DNA of 64,000 nucleotides. Source: Doryteuthis pealeii (taxonomy: Eukaryota; Mollusca; Cephalopoda; Myopsida; Loliginidae). The notes under the pieces are model-generated. The model ran no database searches, had not been told where the DNA came from, and worked only from the letters and a program-made list of their open reading frames with translations. The DNA is taken from NCBI GenBank assembly GCA_023376005.1, contig CM042141.1, forward strand, positions 98,430,007-98,494,006. Reading direction: 5' to 3'. Positions within the stretch are counted from its first letter, which is position 1. Every line of letters starts with the position of its first letter. The translations under genes and the position numbers were made by a program. Below are positions 46,061 through 57,114 of this stretch, in pieces.

Positions 46061-46440
46061 ACAAGGTGTGTCAAAAACGGATCGAATTTTTTTATACATT
46101 TTGACACACCTTGTATTCTGAAAAAAAAAATAACGTTCCATTCATTCTCCATTTCTATCTTGGTAATACAGCTTTAAACTTGGTACTTTTTGACACACCT
46201 TGTATTCTGAAAAAAAATAACGTTCCATTCATTCTCCATTTCTATCTTGGTAAATACAGCTTTAAACTTGGTACTTTTGACACACCTTGTATTCTGAAAA
46301 AAAAAATAACGTTCCATTCATTCTCCATTTCTATCTTGGTAAATACAGCTTTAAACTTGGTACTTTTAACCACTTGTATTCTGAAAAATAATGAATGGAA
46401 CGTTATTTTTTCAGAATACAAGAATGAAGTGCTTATACAT
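46061..46440. mobile_element. Mariner-like ends in an ~88-bp tandem array
   Basis: ACAAGGTGTGTCAAAAACGG opens the block and TTTTGACACACCTTGTATTC recurs at about 46,099, 46,190 and 46,277, with AATAACGTTCCATTCATTC in each unit, so about 3.5 units of 87-89 bases. An inverted piece (GAATGGAACGTTATTTTTTC) closes it near 46,395-46,425. A single related unit is at 62,225-62,437. No transposase. The GGTGTGTCAAAAA end is typical of Tc1/mariner TIRs; the assignment is by motif only. Confidence 0.65.
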
Positions 46441-46489
46441 AGATGTTTAGGAAAAATGCTTTAATAAATAGTAGTTAAAACTTACATGC

Positions 46490-46710
46490 TGCGTATGTGT
46501 TCTCGTGTGCTGTACGTTACGAGGTTGCTGGGGGCGAGAAGAGACCCCCACGTAGACAGGAGATAAGCTGTTTTTCTTGTCGCACATAGAAAGTGAAAGA
46601 GAAGTTTTACATTGGTGCATCTGGTTTTATAAGGCTGCACATAACGCCACTTAGCGCCTACGGGAAGACACTGTTGGTAATCGTGTAAAGAAATACAATT
46701 CATACAAATC
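46490..46710 (+). repeat. Unclassified repeat with possible core promoter, copy 2
   Basis: GGTTTTATAAGGCTGCACAT gives a TATA-like element; AGACCCCCACGTAGACAGG and CCACTTAGCGCC match 35,085-35,250. Could be an LTR remnant. Confidence 0.45.
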
Positions 46711-46901
46711 GTTGGTCTATTTCTCTGTATTTTTCTATCAATTTGGATAGCAAAATCCCGGAGATTAGCACTTCTTAGGTTTCTGTTTTTCGTCCTGGTT
46801 GATGTTTATACCATTTTTCAGATTTCATTATTCCATTGGATTTGCATATTTTCAAATAAATGTAATATCCTATTTTATCACACTTTTTCATATGCTATCG
46901 G

Positions 46902-46904
<3 letters not shown>

Positions 46905-46964
<60 letters not shown>
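46905..46964. repeat. (TTA)n microsatellite, tail of the R2-type LINE
   Basis: Twenty TTA units directly 3' (minus strand) of the R2-type fragment, consistent with its (AAT)n tail. Confidence 0.9.
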
Positions 46965-46966
<2 letters not shown>

Positions 46967-47982
46967 TCCTTTTGAGTTTTCACATCAGTGTTTAGCTGAT
47001 GGTCTTTCACTGGAGTCTGAGTGACAGCAAGTCTCCTCAGGTCTCCAGGACTCTTCTGAGTATTCTGGCAGATTGCAGCAGTGCAGTGTTCTGAATGGTT
47101 TCAATCCTTCCTCTGATATCCAAACTTTCCAAACCCTTTTCTAATCCTTTTGGGACTGTTCCAAGTGCACCAACTACAATTGGTATCACTTTCACTTTCA
47201 TATTCCATAACTTTTTCAGTTCTCTGGCAAGGTCCAGATATTTGTCTATTTTTTCATTTACCTTAGCTTTACCCTGTGATCTGCTGGAACTGCGAAATCC
47301 ACCAGTTGACAAGTTCTTTCTTTTTTGTTTATCAACACTAGGTCTGGTCTTCTTGCTGAATAAGGTGATCCGTTTTTATTTCAAAGTCCCAGAGAATTTT
47401 GTGTTTCGTTCTCAAGAACAGATTCTGGTTTATGCATATACCATTTTGTTGTATGATCAAAATTATTTTTTTTGCATAATTCCCAGTGGATCACCTTCCC
47501 AACCCAGTCGTGTCTAGTTTTGTATTCTCGTTGTGCTAGTTTGCTACATTCGCAGAGTATATGGTTAACAGTCTCATCTCTATTACCGCAAAGTCTACAT
47601 TTACTATTTTGTTGGGTCTTATCAATTTTCGGTTTGATGTAGTTTGTCCTTATGGCATTATTTTGTGCAGCAATTATAAGTGATTCTGTTTCTCTTTTGA
47701 GGTTTCCCTTTCTTAACCATGTCCAAGTCTTTCCATGTGCAACCTCATCTATTTGTCGTTTGAAGCGTCCATATAATTGTTTTTCTTCCCATTTTTGTTT
47801 TCTAGTCTTTGTCGTTTTTCTGTTTGTCCATCTGCCGTTTCTACTATTGTTGGCCGCCATAAGTAATTTGTCTTTGCTCTTCCTTGTGTAATCTTCAAGT
47901 TGCTGGATTGTGGTTTCTACGCATTCCTCTATGTTGGCAAGACCTCTTCCCCCTTCCTTTCTTGACACATACAATCTATCTC

Positions 47983-47984
<2 letters not shown>
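46965..47984 (-). pseudogene. R2-type LINE, CCHC and restriction-like endonuclease region
   Basis: Minus strand, 5'-truncated. Frame 1 (47,974-47,381) starts YVSRKEGGRGLANIEECVET, the block after the RT domain, and carries a zinc knuckle CRLCGNRDETVNHILCEC (C-x2-C-x8-H-x4-C). Frames then shift: KILWDFEIKTDHLI, RPDLVLINKKE and CQLVDFAVPADHRV give the restriction-like endonuclease core (PD..(x)n..D). After a further shift, 47,312-47,037 holds VIPIVVGALGTVPKGLEK, DIRGRIETIQ and ARILRRVLET, the usual C-terminus. At least two frameshifts and no RT domain make it defective. CCHC next to an RLE is the hallmark of R2/R4/NeSL-type elements. Bracketed by (TTA)n. Confidence 0.85.
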
Positions 47985-48023
<39 letters not shown>

Positions 48024-48024
48024 G
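47985..48024. repeat. (TTA)n microsatellite at the 5' edge of the R2-type fragment
   Basis: ATTATTATT run abutting the 5' truncation point; same unit as the 3' tail. Confidence 0.9.
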
Positions 48025-48284
48025 AGTTTTTGGTATATGTTTATATTAAAAGAAAAGATTAAAACAGCAAAATTAATCAAAATCTTTAAAACTTTTCAAC
48101 CATTCACTGAGAAAAATGAATACATTTATATTTATCTGGAATAATGGCGGCAAAATAAATTATTAACGATAATAAATACCTTTATTCTTTGTAAATGATC
48201 GTTCGGCCTTTCAATGAGTGTTAAATTTTGGACTATCTTTGAGTTTTTATGATTCTTACTGGCCGACAGAACTTTTATTTATTT

Positions 48285-48351
48285 ATTTATTATTATTTAC
48301 TCCTTTTGAGTTTTCACATCAGTGTTATCTGATGGTCTTTCACTGGAGTCT

Positions 48352-48395
<44 letters not shown>

Positions 48396-48505
48396 TTGTT
48401 TTTTGTTTTTTTTGTTTTTTTACTGGAGTCTGAGTAACAACAAGTCTCTTCGGGTCTCCTGGACTCTTCTGAGTATTCTTGTTGGTCTTAACAATTCTGT
48501 TGTCT
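48285..48505 (-). mobile_element. Second R2-type LINE 3' end, interrupted by (TTA)n
   Basis: CTCCTTTTGAGTTTTCACAT and GTCTTTCACTGGAGTCTG match 46,965-47,020, then (TTA)n (48,354-48,394), then TTTACTGGAGTCTGAGTAAC, GGACTCTTCTGAGTATTCT. The 3' UTR appears partly duplicated around the microsatellite. Confidence 0.7.
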
Positions 48506-49080
48506 GGGTAGTCTCAATTTATTTATTCAATTTTCAGCTATACTTTCGGCTTTCTTGCAATCATTCACTTGGTTTTTACCCAAGACCGAGGATGAAGGAA
48601 GTGAGTGATTATATGAATTCTATGCATTTATGTTGTTGTTTTTTGGGGGTGGGGAGCATTTGGGGGGTGCTTCCTCTTTCGGGTGTTATTTTTTCCCTCA
48701 CATTGATATTACTCTCCTAAGATGAGCAATTTTTCAAAATGCAATTATCTTTATTTCATATCGCAGCTATCTTGTTAATGTGTTTATCTGTCCCTTTCTT
48801 GATCATGCACAGAACTCCTATTATTATTATTATTATACTACTACTACTACTACTACTACTAGCAAAAGTATGCGCCCCATGGCTGCAAGTGTTTAAGTTT
48901 TAATATTACATTAAATTAGAAAGACTAACGAAACTAAATAAGAACGAATATAAAAATATTACCTTTTATTTATACATATTATTATTTTAATGTTATTTTA
49001 ATTGATATCTTTAAAATTATAAATAGGATTGCTTTTAGACGTTTGAGAATAACGTGATAGTATTAGAATACTCGTAACAG
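48506..49080. other. Intergenic, no gene recognised
   Basis: Contains short TTA tract and (CTA)n at about 48,836-48,862; otherwise AT-rich. Confidence 0.5.
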
Positions 49081-49084
49081 CAAA

Positions 49085-49400
49085 TAAGTATTTGTTAAAC
49101 CCAGTTTTGTTAAAATCATTATGCAAATTATTCCCACCATATATTTTCTAACTGTTTATTTTTTAGGGATATATAGCACATATTTCAGGATTTTAAATGT
49201 ATTAATAATATGGGCAGTTTTGCAGCAAATCTAACTCAGATATCCTTTATTAGAGACATCGTTAATAAATAAGATGCTAATTAAGATTAAATAATGACTA
49301 TTTCATAATCGTTGAGAATATAATTTAAATAACTAAAGAAATCGTGATGTCAGTGGTAACGTACTTTCGGTTACAGACAGACAGTTACATAATCTCCATT
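49085..49400 (-). repeat. Repeat of the 58-59.5 kb family, reverse copy
   Basis: AACTCAGATATCCTTTATTAGAGACATCGTTAATAAATAAGAT is collinear in reverse with 58,385-58,435, and CTTTCGGTTACAGACAGACAG with 58,295-58,320. Confidence 0.55.
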
Positions 49401-49409
49401 ATTATTATC

Positions 49410-49445
<36 letters not shown>

Positions 49446-49529
49446 TCACTCCTTGTAAGTTTTTCACACTCGTAGTATACTGGATGCCATCTGGAGGATC
49501 TAGCAGGGGCAATGACTGATAGGGACTGC

Positions 49530-49573
<44 letters not shown>

Positions 49574-49640
49574 AATCATGGATATCCGTGTTGTCACCGG
49601 CGCAACTTGATGAAGACGATGATGATGATGATATGCCCGT
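49395..49640 (+). mobile_element. RTE 3' tail plus (TTA)n, (GA)n and (GAT)n
   Basis: TATACTGGATGCCATCTGG, GGGCAATGACTGATAGGGAC and CGCAACTTGATGAAGACG with (GAT)n at 49,615-49,632 match the end of RTE elements in this window (63,300-63,430). A (GA)n run (49,536-49,569) has expanded inside. It starts beside (TTA)n at 49,398-49,446. Confidence 0.65.
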
Positions 49641-50104
49641 GTGTGTGTGTGTGTGTGTGTGGTGGTGTGTTATCTGCTTGATGGTGATGAAAGTATTTTT
49701 TTTCTCTTTTCAACAGATGATAAGAAAGGAACAAAAAATAGATGAATACATTTCTGTTGAGAAAGAGACTTTTAAAAAAAGCAACAAAAAAAACCAGATG
49801 CCTACCCAATGGCATTCGTAATGGCATCTGAGGTGATAGGAAAATTTGAAAAGTGATTAAAAAAACGCCAAGACAATAAACAGAGAAATATAGAGTTATT
49901 CTCTTATCGTTACTGTATACTTAATTTAGTTTGTATGGTTGAAATGGAACTAAAACGGCGACTCATAATAAAAACAGACATTTATTTCTTCAGGCTGGTG
50001 TACTATAACGTTGTAATGTTAATGGTGATGGATTTGTTTCGTTGTGTCTTTCTAACTTTGTGTCGAGGACGTAGAGTGGGAATGCAAGATCTTGCCTATC
50101 AAAC

Positions 50105-50935
50105 TAGGTTGGTTGGATTTTACGGAATGTCAACTCTTGTTGGGTTATTTTATGCCAAAGACATTTTGTTTTATCTATTCTTAATTCAATACTTTTTAAA
50201 AGTTAGTCTTTTTTTAAACTCAATTTTTTAAAAGTCATTTTTCTATTTAACCCATAGATGGGACACTAACAGGTACTACCACTTCAGTTCAGAGTGGGCC
50301 TGTGAGTAATGACAATGGAGAGATACTCCAAAGCTCCAAAAAAGAGAACTTCACCCTTAGATGCCGTTTAACGTCATGCCTAGGACTCTAAGACACTCAG
50401 CCACCGCCTTCTAGCACATATATGATACAAATGAAGCGCGTGGTGTAATGGGAAATGGACTCGTCGCCCCGAGTTCAAATCCTGGACGTGGTAATTGCAT
50501 TTCATTTAGCACTAATATCCTTGGGAAAGGTATTAATCCTACTCTCCTCCAGCTATGGATAAATAGTAGGGCAGACTGGGCTCTTTAACCTTGGTTAGGT
50601 AACCGGTGTAGGAGAAGGAAAACTCTGAAATCAAACATGTTGAAGAAATTGACCTTGTGTCGCATCCTGCTCGTGCGGAGGGGTTGGTAGATATATATAT
50701 GATAAAAAGGATTGGGACTTGCCATAAGGGCAATAGGGTTGGGACAAGTATAGAAGCTAGGGCTTGACGTGACCAGCCGATTGATCGGAGGGTGCCTCTC
50801 CGACCGACCGTCAAGCCTAAGTAAAGACTAAAGTAGTGCGTTGCATGTCATGGGCTGCTCAGCAACTAGGGTTCCATCCTTAAACATTACGGGTTGCCAC
50901 CCACAGTATTTCTTCAGACACCCGGCTGATGTACA
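50105..50935 (+). repeat. Repeat R1, full-length copy split by SINE-1
   Basis: 5' half 50,105-50,425 (GGTTGGTTGGATTTTACGG to CCGCCTTCTAGCACATATAT), 3' half 50,690-50,935 (ATATGATAAAAAGGATTGGG to CGGGTTGCCACCCACAG). With the insert removed the length is about 560, as for the copies at 16.1 and 23.8 kb. ATATATGATA occurs on both sides of the insert. Confidence 0.75.
50426..50690 (+). mobile_element. SINE-1 inserted in R1, with target-site duplication
   Basis: AAGCGCGTGGTGTAATGG head (a short deletion removes part of the A-box arm), B box GAGTTCAAATCCTGGAC, body GGCAGACTGGGCTCTTTAAC, end GGAGGGGTTGGTAGATATAT. The flanking ATATATGATA is a likely 10-bp TSD, as expected of LINE-driven SINE insertion. 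Confidence 0.8.
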
Positions 50936-50939
50936 GTGA

Positions 50940-51780
50940 TGTCGTAATTTTGATGGATTTGTTTCTTTTAGTCTTTTTAACACTGTGTAGGGGACATGTA
51001 GTCGAATGCAACCTGTTACCTCTCGAACCAGGTGGAAGATTCATTATTCCATGGTAGTTGAATTTGCCTCTTGTGATTTCTACTTTAAGTTGATGATGTG
51101 TGTAGATTTCTTTGTTGTTGGCCGTTTCTGTTCCCTGACCCCACCCCACCGGAGCCGATTCCGTCTTTGAAGATTGACAGACACCAAAACCAACGAAACT
51201 CAATATCTTGGTTTTATGAATTTCTTAAACTTCAATCACAAATCATTTCGTCGTCTCCTCCGAATAGGAGAAGGGCTGACACCCCACCATTCTCGCTCGT
51301 ACTTTCGTTGTCAATTGCCCAGAGTCTACGAGAGAGAGAAAAACGAGAAAAAAAACAAGTAGCTCTCCTCTCACTTTTTATACATCCTTTCTCGACGCAT
51401 GCGTCATATGTCAATTACAAAAGAACTCATATACTGATCTCTCTTTATCTAACAAGACAGACATTGTGTTTTTTTCTCTATCGTTCAGCCTTCCGGGTGA
51501 ATGGACTGATGAATATCATTGTCATATTCACTGTACTTTTACTGTTTTTAGTTACTTTTAAATAAACCAATGCGTATTTGATATATTTTATTAAGTGAAT
51601 TAATTATTAAAGATTACCAGAGATTGTTTTTTAATCGTATTAAGAGGGTGTTGACAATATTGCACGTGCTTTATACGTACAGGGTGTGATAGGTAAATTG
51701 TCGCCATTTTTAATTATTAATTTCGCGCGTGCGCTTTCGTTGTTTCGGGTTTTATCTACTGTGCAATAAACTAGTGTAAG
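50940..51780. other. Intergenic; no recognised gene
   Basis: GC is slightly higher at 51,090-51,330. The 155-codon plus-strand ORF at 51,098-51,565 lacks any recognisable domain, and overlapping frames on both strands are open, so I do not support a gene. Confidence 0.45.
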
Positions 51781-51789
51781 TTTGGCACT

Positions 51790-52050
51790 GTCTATGAGGC
51801 TGGTTGGCTGGTTGGTTGGTAAGTTGGTTGGATTTTACTGCATTTCAACACTTGTTGGGTTATTTTATGCCGAAGATGTTTTGTTTTATTCATTCTTGAT
51901 GGGCATCCAATTTTTTTTTTAACTCAAGTTTTTAAAAACATTTTTAAACTCATCTTTTTTAATGGCAACCTAAGAAGCCAGGCTAGAGTGGCGATGAAGG
52001 CAATGGCGATGAAGGGGTACTCCAAACTCCTCAGAGCTCCAAAATTTGAA
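51790..52050 (+). repeat. Repeat R1, 5' half
   Basis: GGTTGGCTGGTTGGTTGG, GGATTTTACTGCATTTCAAC, GGGTTATTTTATGCCGAAG, then GAGTGGCGATGAAGG and ACTCCTCAGAGCTCC. Confidence 0.7.
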
Positions 52051-52054
52051 CTTC

Positions 52055-52300
52055 ACTATTCGGTGGATGGTGAGGTTCCAGTTTTGGAGGTCTGGGGAAT
52101 GCGGAATACCCTTCATCACCATTGCTCCCAGGTCCACTCTGACCCGGAGTGTAGTACCTATTAGGGCCCCATCTATTGATTAAATAGAAATGTGTTTGAA
52201 AAGAATTGAGTACCCACCAAGAATGAATAAAACAAAAACGTCTTCGGCATAAAATGACCCAATGGGTTGACATGCCGTAAAATCCTAACAACCAACCAAA
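52055..52300 (-). repeat. Repeat R1, 5' half, inverted to its neighbour
   Basis: GTGAGGTTCCAGTTTTGGAG, CATTGCTCCCAGGTCCACTC, CATCTTCGGCATAAAATGAC-like end and GTTGACATGCCGTAAAATCC. Head-to-head arrangement with the 51,790-52,050 copy, together an R1 inverted pair. Confidence 0.7.
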
Positions 52301-52847
52301 ACTTCTGACATTCTAGTTCGTGCGGTGGATCAGTACTAATTATTACTATTACACATTTTTAGATGATTTTTTAGATGATTGGATTTTTAATTTTGTAAAT
52401 GGTTTCAATCTCTTCCCTCCCCCACCCTCCCCTGCTTCGGATCTGATGTAGTGACTGGCGTGTTTTGGTGCCTTATAGTCTGAAAGTCTTTGAATACTTG
52501 TGACTGGATCAACGGAAGTTACTGATAGAATAGTGGAATCAAATTCTTCCCTCTTTTTGGCAATGTGCCACATTTGTAATTTTTACAATAATTGCCTTAT
52601 GTTCCCTTTTTTTGATAAGCGTATAGAATTGTTCTTCGTTTTGGCTCAGTTAGCATTGTCCCCATTAATTCTATTTCAATGGAATCTCTCTTACTGATTC
52701 ATACTTTACACTTTCAGTTACTTAATAATAAGGATAATCGTTTTTCTTTCGATTTCTCACACACTTTTGCTTTGGTTTTAGCATAACTATGAATATAGCA
52801 GGCATTTTGCAGCTAAAGACATTTGCCAGAAAGTGTCATCAATAATA

Positions 52848-52891
52848 GATATGTAAAACCTTTATATATTTATTATTATATTATATTATAT

Positions 52892-52945
<54 letters not shown>

Positions 52946-52990
52946 ATATAATATAATATAATAAATATATAAGGTTTTACATATCTATTT
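52848..52990. mobile_element. TA-cored palindrome (MITE-like)
   Basis: TAGATATGTAAAACC.TTATAT on the left faces ATATAAGGTTTTACATATCTA on the right around a (TA)n/(ATTATATT)n core; arms of about 40-60 bases. Confidence 0.6.
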
Positions 52991-53086
52991 ATTAGGTGAC
53001 AAAGGAACATTCACGACCATATTGGTTTCATGCGAGGCAATCATCAGGTGAAGATTTCAAATGCAAGGAAAATCGAAGACATTCAA

Positions 53087-53094
<8 letters not shown>

Positions 53095-53180
<86 letters not shown>
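53095..53180. repeat. (TA)n-(GA)n microsatellite
   Basis: TA to about 53,146 then GA to about 53,177. Confidence 0.95.
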
Positions 53181-53181
<1 letters not shown>

Positions 53182-53189
53182 AAAGACAG

Positions 53190-53520
53190 AAATGAAGATT
53201 AGTTTGTTTGCTTGTTTTGTTTTACGGTGGATCATTTAATGCCGAAAAGTTTTGAAATAAATTCATTCTTATGGGTACTCATTTTTTGATAAACATATTT
53301 TTTCTATTTAACCTATAGATGGGTAGTTCCACTCTGGGTTAGAGTGGACTTGGGATTAATGAAGGAGTACTCCTAATTCCCCGAGCTCCAGAACTGGAAC
53401 TTCACCATCAGATAGAGTTTAACATCATAACCAGGACATTAAAACCCTCAAAGTGGAGAGCTCCAGAACTGGAACTTCACCATCAGATAGTTTAACGTCA
53501 TACCAGGACAAACAGAAATG
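53190..53520 (+). repeat. Repeat R1 with a local 70-bp duplication
   Basis: TTTTACGGTGGATCATTTAATGCC-like start (shortened), TAACCTATAGATGGGTAG, then GAGCTCCAGAACTGGAACTT present twice (about 53,382 and 53,457). Confidence 0.7.
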
Positions 53521-53544
53521 AAGAATGCTTATTTTGAAACCTTA

Positions 53545-53700
53545 TATATATATATATATAATCGGATTTTACCCTGAAGAGCTTTATGCAAAACTAATAG
53601 TAGGTTCGTCTGACTCATTAGATATTTTTATTACTTGTTCTACTTAGGTATCGAGCACTTTTACATATTAGCTTCTCCTAGCGGTTATATGAATATATAT
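53545..53700 (+). mobile_element. FB2-related fragment
   Basis: TTTTACCCTGAAGAGCTTTATG, AGTAGGTTCG, CTACTTAGG.ATCGAGCACTTTTA resemble FB2 (25,075-25,440). Confidence 0.45.
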
Positions 53701-53879
53701 ATATATCTTATAACATATATATATAAATTGTTTTTCTTTTGGCCAATACTGTACCAATAGATTATACGAATATCTTGTCCTTTCTTTTTTTCAAAATTTT
53801 CTTCCTGGTTGATGTTCGGTAGTATATTTTACAATCAACTTTCTGCTGGTTTTTTCTCTCCGCTAATTACCAACACGCT

Positions 53880-53884
53880 TATAT

Positions 53885-53949
<65 letters not shown>

Positions 53950-54168
53950 GAAGAATGAATAAAGAAAAGAAAGTACAGAATGGATAATGAAAGATGAATT
54001 TAATCAATATCACTTTCACAGGTGTTTCGGACACACGATTCAAACTATTATTATTATTAAATAAACAAATGAAATGCACAATTTAATAATAATAATAGTT
54101 GAATCGTACACATAGATAAACTGACCGAAACACACGTGTGTCGGATTCAATTCCAATTCCATTTTTAC

Positions 54169-54204
<36 letters not shown>

Positions 54205-54265
54205 AAAAGTCTGTGTGCACTTAGAATATTTAATAACTTTAAAATGCACGCGGATTTATCGATTC

Positions 54266-54332
<67 letters not shown>
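53880..54332. repeat. Three (TA)n tracts around a small inverted repeat
   Basis: TA at 53,888-53,946, 54,166-54,204 and 54,270-54,332. Between the first two, ATTATTATTATTAAATAAAC .. TTTAATAATAATAAT forms a local palindrome at about 54,045-54,100. Confidence 0.85.
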
Positions 54333-54649
54333 TATCTTTCGGCATATAATACGCACACTTCAATGAACAAAGAAATATGCAAATATTTCACTGCAACCAT
54401 TGCGCAGATTTTGTGACTATTCTATGAGGACCCGTCTACCAGATTTCAAAATAAACAGTTGTGGAGCTTTAGACAAGTTGAAGTTGGCGCCATTTCTTCA
54501 ATTCCCCCTTGTATTTCATGTGTCTTGTAGTCTTATCTGTTTCATCTGAGTAGAGACTAATGCTTCTTGTTGCCTGCAGCCGAGATTTGGCTTGAGCAGG
54601 TGTAAACAAAAACAGATCATATGTGTCAGTAATAATTTCTGCGGGATAT

Positions 54650-54800
54650 CGTCTGCTTGTTGCCTTTTTGTTTTGTTTGTTTTTGTTTTGTTTTTTGTTG
54701 TTGTTTTATTTTGTTTTTTTTTGTTTTTTTGTTTTTTTGTTTTTTTTGTTTTTGTTTTTTGTTTTGTTTTTTTTTTTTGTTTTTTTTTGGGGGTATTGTT
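54650..54800. repeat. G/T-only low-complexity tract
   Basis: About 140 bases of TTTTG/TTG words on one strand. It opens Phe/Val-rich frames on plus and Lys/Gln-rich frames on minus, all artefacts. Confidence 0.95.
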
Positions 54801-55164
54801 GTTTTTTGTGTGGAAACTGCATTAGTTATCGTAAAATAAGGAGAAAGATGTTTAGAAATTATTGAAATGGATGAATTACAGCAAAACTGACGAATCGACA
54901 CGTTTCTTTTCTTTTCTTTTCTTTTTACTACTAATGTGATTATCGATTTAAACAATTCCTTTTATGTTTTTTTCTTTTGTGTTTCTTTTCTTTTGTGTTT
55001 CCACTTTTGTGTTTCTTTTGATTTCTAATAGATTTTTCCAGCAAATCCGCCCTCTACTATTTTCTATAGAACAAGACGTTGCCCTCTTTTATTCCACTTC
55101 TCTTCTTTCTTCTGTTTTCTTTACTTTTCATTTATCTTTATTTGTTTTCTTTCTCCGTTCGATT

Positions 55165-55226
55165 TTAGTTACTCGGGTGAGTCAAAACTTTTGCAATATT
55201 TTGGTAATTTGAGGCACAATTCGGCC
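55165..55226 (+). repeat. MITE-like terminus 'E', left end of a 4.5-kb interval
   Basis: GGGTGAGTCAAAACTTTTG, CAATATTTTGGTAATTTGAG, GCACAATTCGG. Reversed partner at 59,637-59,697. Confidence 0.65.
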
Positions 55227-55263
55227 GCTCCGGTACCTTTGCCAACGAACCACACTGGACAGT

Positions 55264-55556
55264 GAAATGCATTTTTATTGTAATAAAGATTATTGTCCAA
55301 TGCATTTTACAGTAAAAAATTATTTCCAATACATTTATATAGTAAAATTAATTTCCAATGCATTTTTAGAGTAAAAGATCATTAGCAATGCATTTTTGTA
55401 ATAAGAATGATTTTCGATTCATTTTTATAGTAAAAATCTGTTCCAATGTATTTTTATGGTAAAAAATCATTTCCATTGCATTTTTATACTAAAAATGCAT
55501 TTTTAATAAAAATAATTTCCAATGCATTTTTATATTAAAAATCATTTCCACTTACA
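55264..55556. repeat. ~30-bp tandem repeat, about 10 units
   Basis: AATGCATTTTTATAGTAAAA and ATCATTTCC recur every 28-34 bases with substitutions and indels; AT-rich, non-coding. Confidence 0.85.
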
Positions 55557-55559
55557 GAA

Positions 55560-55691
55560 AAATGATATAAAACTAGCAGGACCTGTGGATAGACCGCAGT
55601 ATGATGATTTAATTGTCACAACGTTTGATAAGTTTTCTTAAGGACTATTGCGCAATAGTTCAATATGTAAAAAGTATAATAATCTTGATTT

Positions 55692-55781
<90 letters not shown>

Positions 55782-56045
55782 CGCGCGCGCTTTTTCTTTA
55801 TCATCTTTTCTTTATGTTCAATTGAAACAGATCAGGTTGAACCCCCTCTCTATATATTTCTCCTACTCCCTTTCTTTCTTTCTTATTACATATTTTCTGT
55901 GTAGCATGTCCTTTTTCTTCGCTTTCTTTCTTTATAATAAAAACGGAATGATACATCATATAGCTGAGGTGACGACACTCATAAGAAATTAGTATTCGGC
56001 GTATAAGCAACACCGGGTAATCAGGATTTACATTTCAGCATTTTA
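55560..56045 (+). repeat. Unclassified repeat F, plus copy with expanded (CT)n-(CA)n
   Basis: ACTAGCAGGACCTGTGGATA, TTCAATATGTAAAAAGTATA, then (CT)n-(CA)n at 55,695-55,775, then AAAAACGGAATGAT, TAGCTGAGGTGACG and GTAATCAGGATTTAC. Each block is matched in reverse at 57,590-58,015. Confidence 0.75.
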
Positions 56046-56204
56046 TCTTGGACGATTTGGACAGTCTCGTTTTTAACTAGAAGCTGTTACAAGATGATGG
56101 CAGTCGGAAGATTAAGGAACAAGAGTGTTAATACATAGATAAATAATCATATTAATTACGAGTGTAAACATGTGAAACAGATTTTCCCCAAATTTAAAAT
56201 AGGA

Positions 56205-56272
56205 AATTCGGGATTCATTAGGGTGAATAAAAGGTTTTGCAATATTTTTGTAACGTGAGGCACAATTAGGGT
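56205..56272 (+). repeat. MITE-like terminus 'E'
   Basis: TAGGGTGAATAAAAGGTTTTG, CAATATTTTTGTAACGTGAG. Bases 56,280-56,820 after it hold AT-rich sequence without recognised features. Confidence 0.55.
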
Positions 56273-56824
56273 AGGTCGATTTTTAACTTTTTTCGAATAT
56301 CAAAATGATTCAACCGGGGAAAGTTGGGTATTGGTATTATAAGTACTGACACCAAAAAGTAGGTTTTTAATTCTTGGGCATTTAATTTTCAAGATCGTCT
56401 AATATGAAGCTTCTCCAGAATCCTTGTTTTTTTTATACATTTACATATGAAATTGCTTAGAAATTTTATAATTTCAATCCAGAAATGTTTGTCAATTTAT
56501 TTTATTCAAATAAAATGAATAAAATATATCGAAAGTAACATTTAAAGTAAAATTATAACCCCTACCCCACCCTAACAGCTCAGACAACCTCAGTACTAAC
56601 ATTTCAAGATATTGTTGTTGCGTTACTTTTCTGTTATCAATGGAACAGAACCATACCCTATTAGGCAGCTCTGGGTGTTTTTGCCAAGGTCGTTAATGTG
56701 ACGAATCACACTGAAGTTTGTGATGTCAAGCTCGCCTGATACTCTCCAACTACTACTTTTTAACTACTCAATGGCTTGAAGCGCAGCCTCGTAATCCGGG
56801 GTTTTGAGCCTGTATAAACTTGAT

Positions 56825-57085
56825 TTGTGTAATTGTTAACGTCATATGAAATACACAAGAATTCAAATCCTGGACGAGGCTTTTAGCATTTCACATAGCG
56901 GGAAAGGTATGCGTCCAACTATTTTCCCTCTGGCTAAAGGTAAATAGTGGGGCAGACTAGGCTCTTTAATCTTTGTTAGACAGCCAGTTTAGGAGGAGGA
57001 ACATTCTGAAATCAAGCCTGTTAAACTCTGCTTAAGAAATTGACCATGTGTCACATCCTGCTCATGGTGGAGGGAGTCTTACCCC
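56825..57085 (+). mobile_element. SINE-1
   Basis: GTGTAATTGTTAACGTCAT head, AATTCAAATCCTGGACGAGG, body GGCAGACTAGGCTCTTTAAT, ATTGACCATGTGTCACATCC. Confidence 0.8.
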
Positions 57086-57114
57086 TCAGCAGATGATACA
57101 TGCACACAGAATAT

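Noticed and set aside
46111..46464. 117-codon ORF with an internal repeat
   Set aside because: It translates the 88-bp mariner-like tandem units.
51098..51565. 155-codon ORF as a host gene
   Set aside because: No domain, no splice or start context that stands out, and competing open frames on both strands.
54592..54865. Phe/Val-rich hydrophobic ORFs resembling membrane proteins
   Set aside because: Produced by a G/T-only tract.
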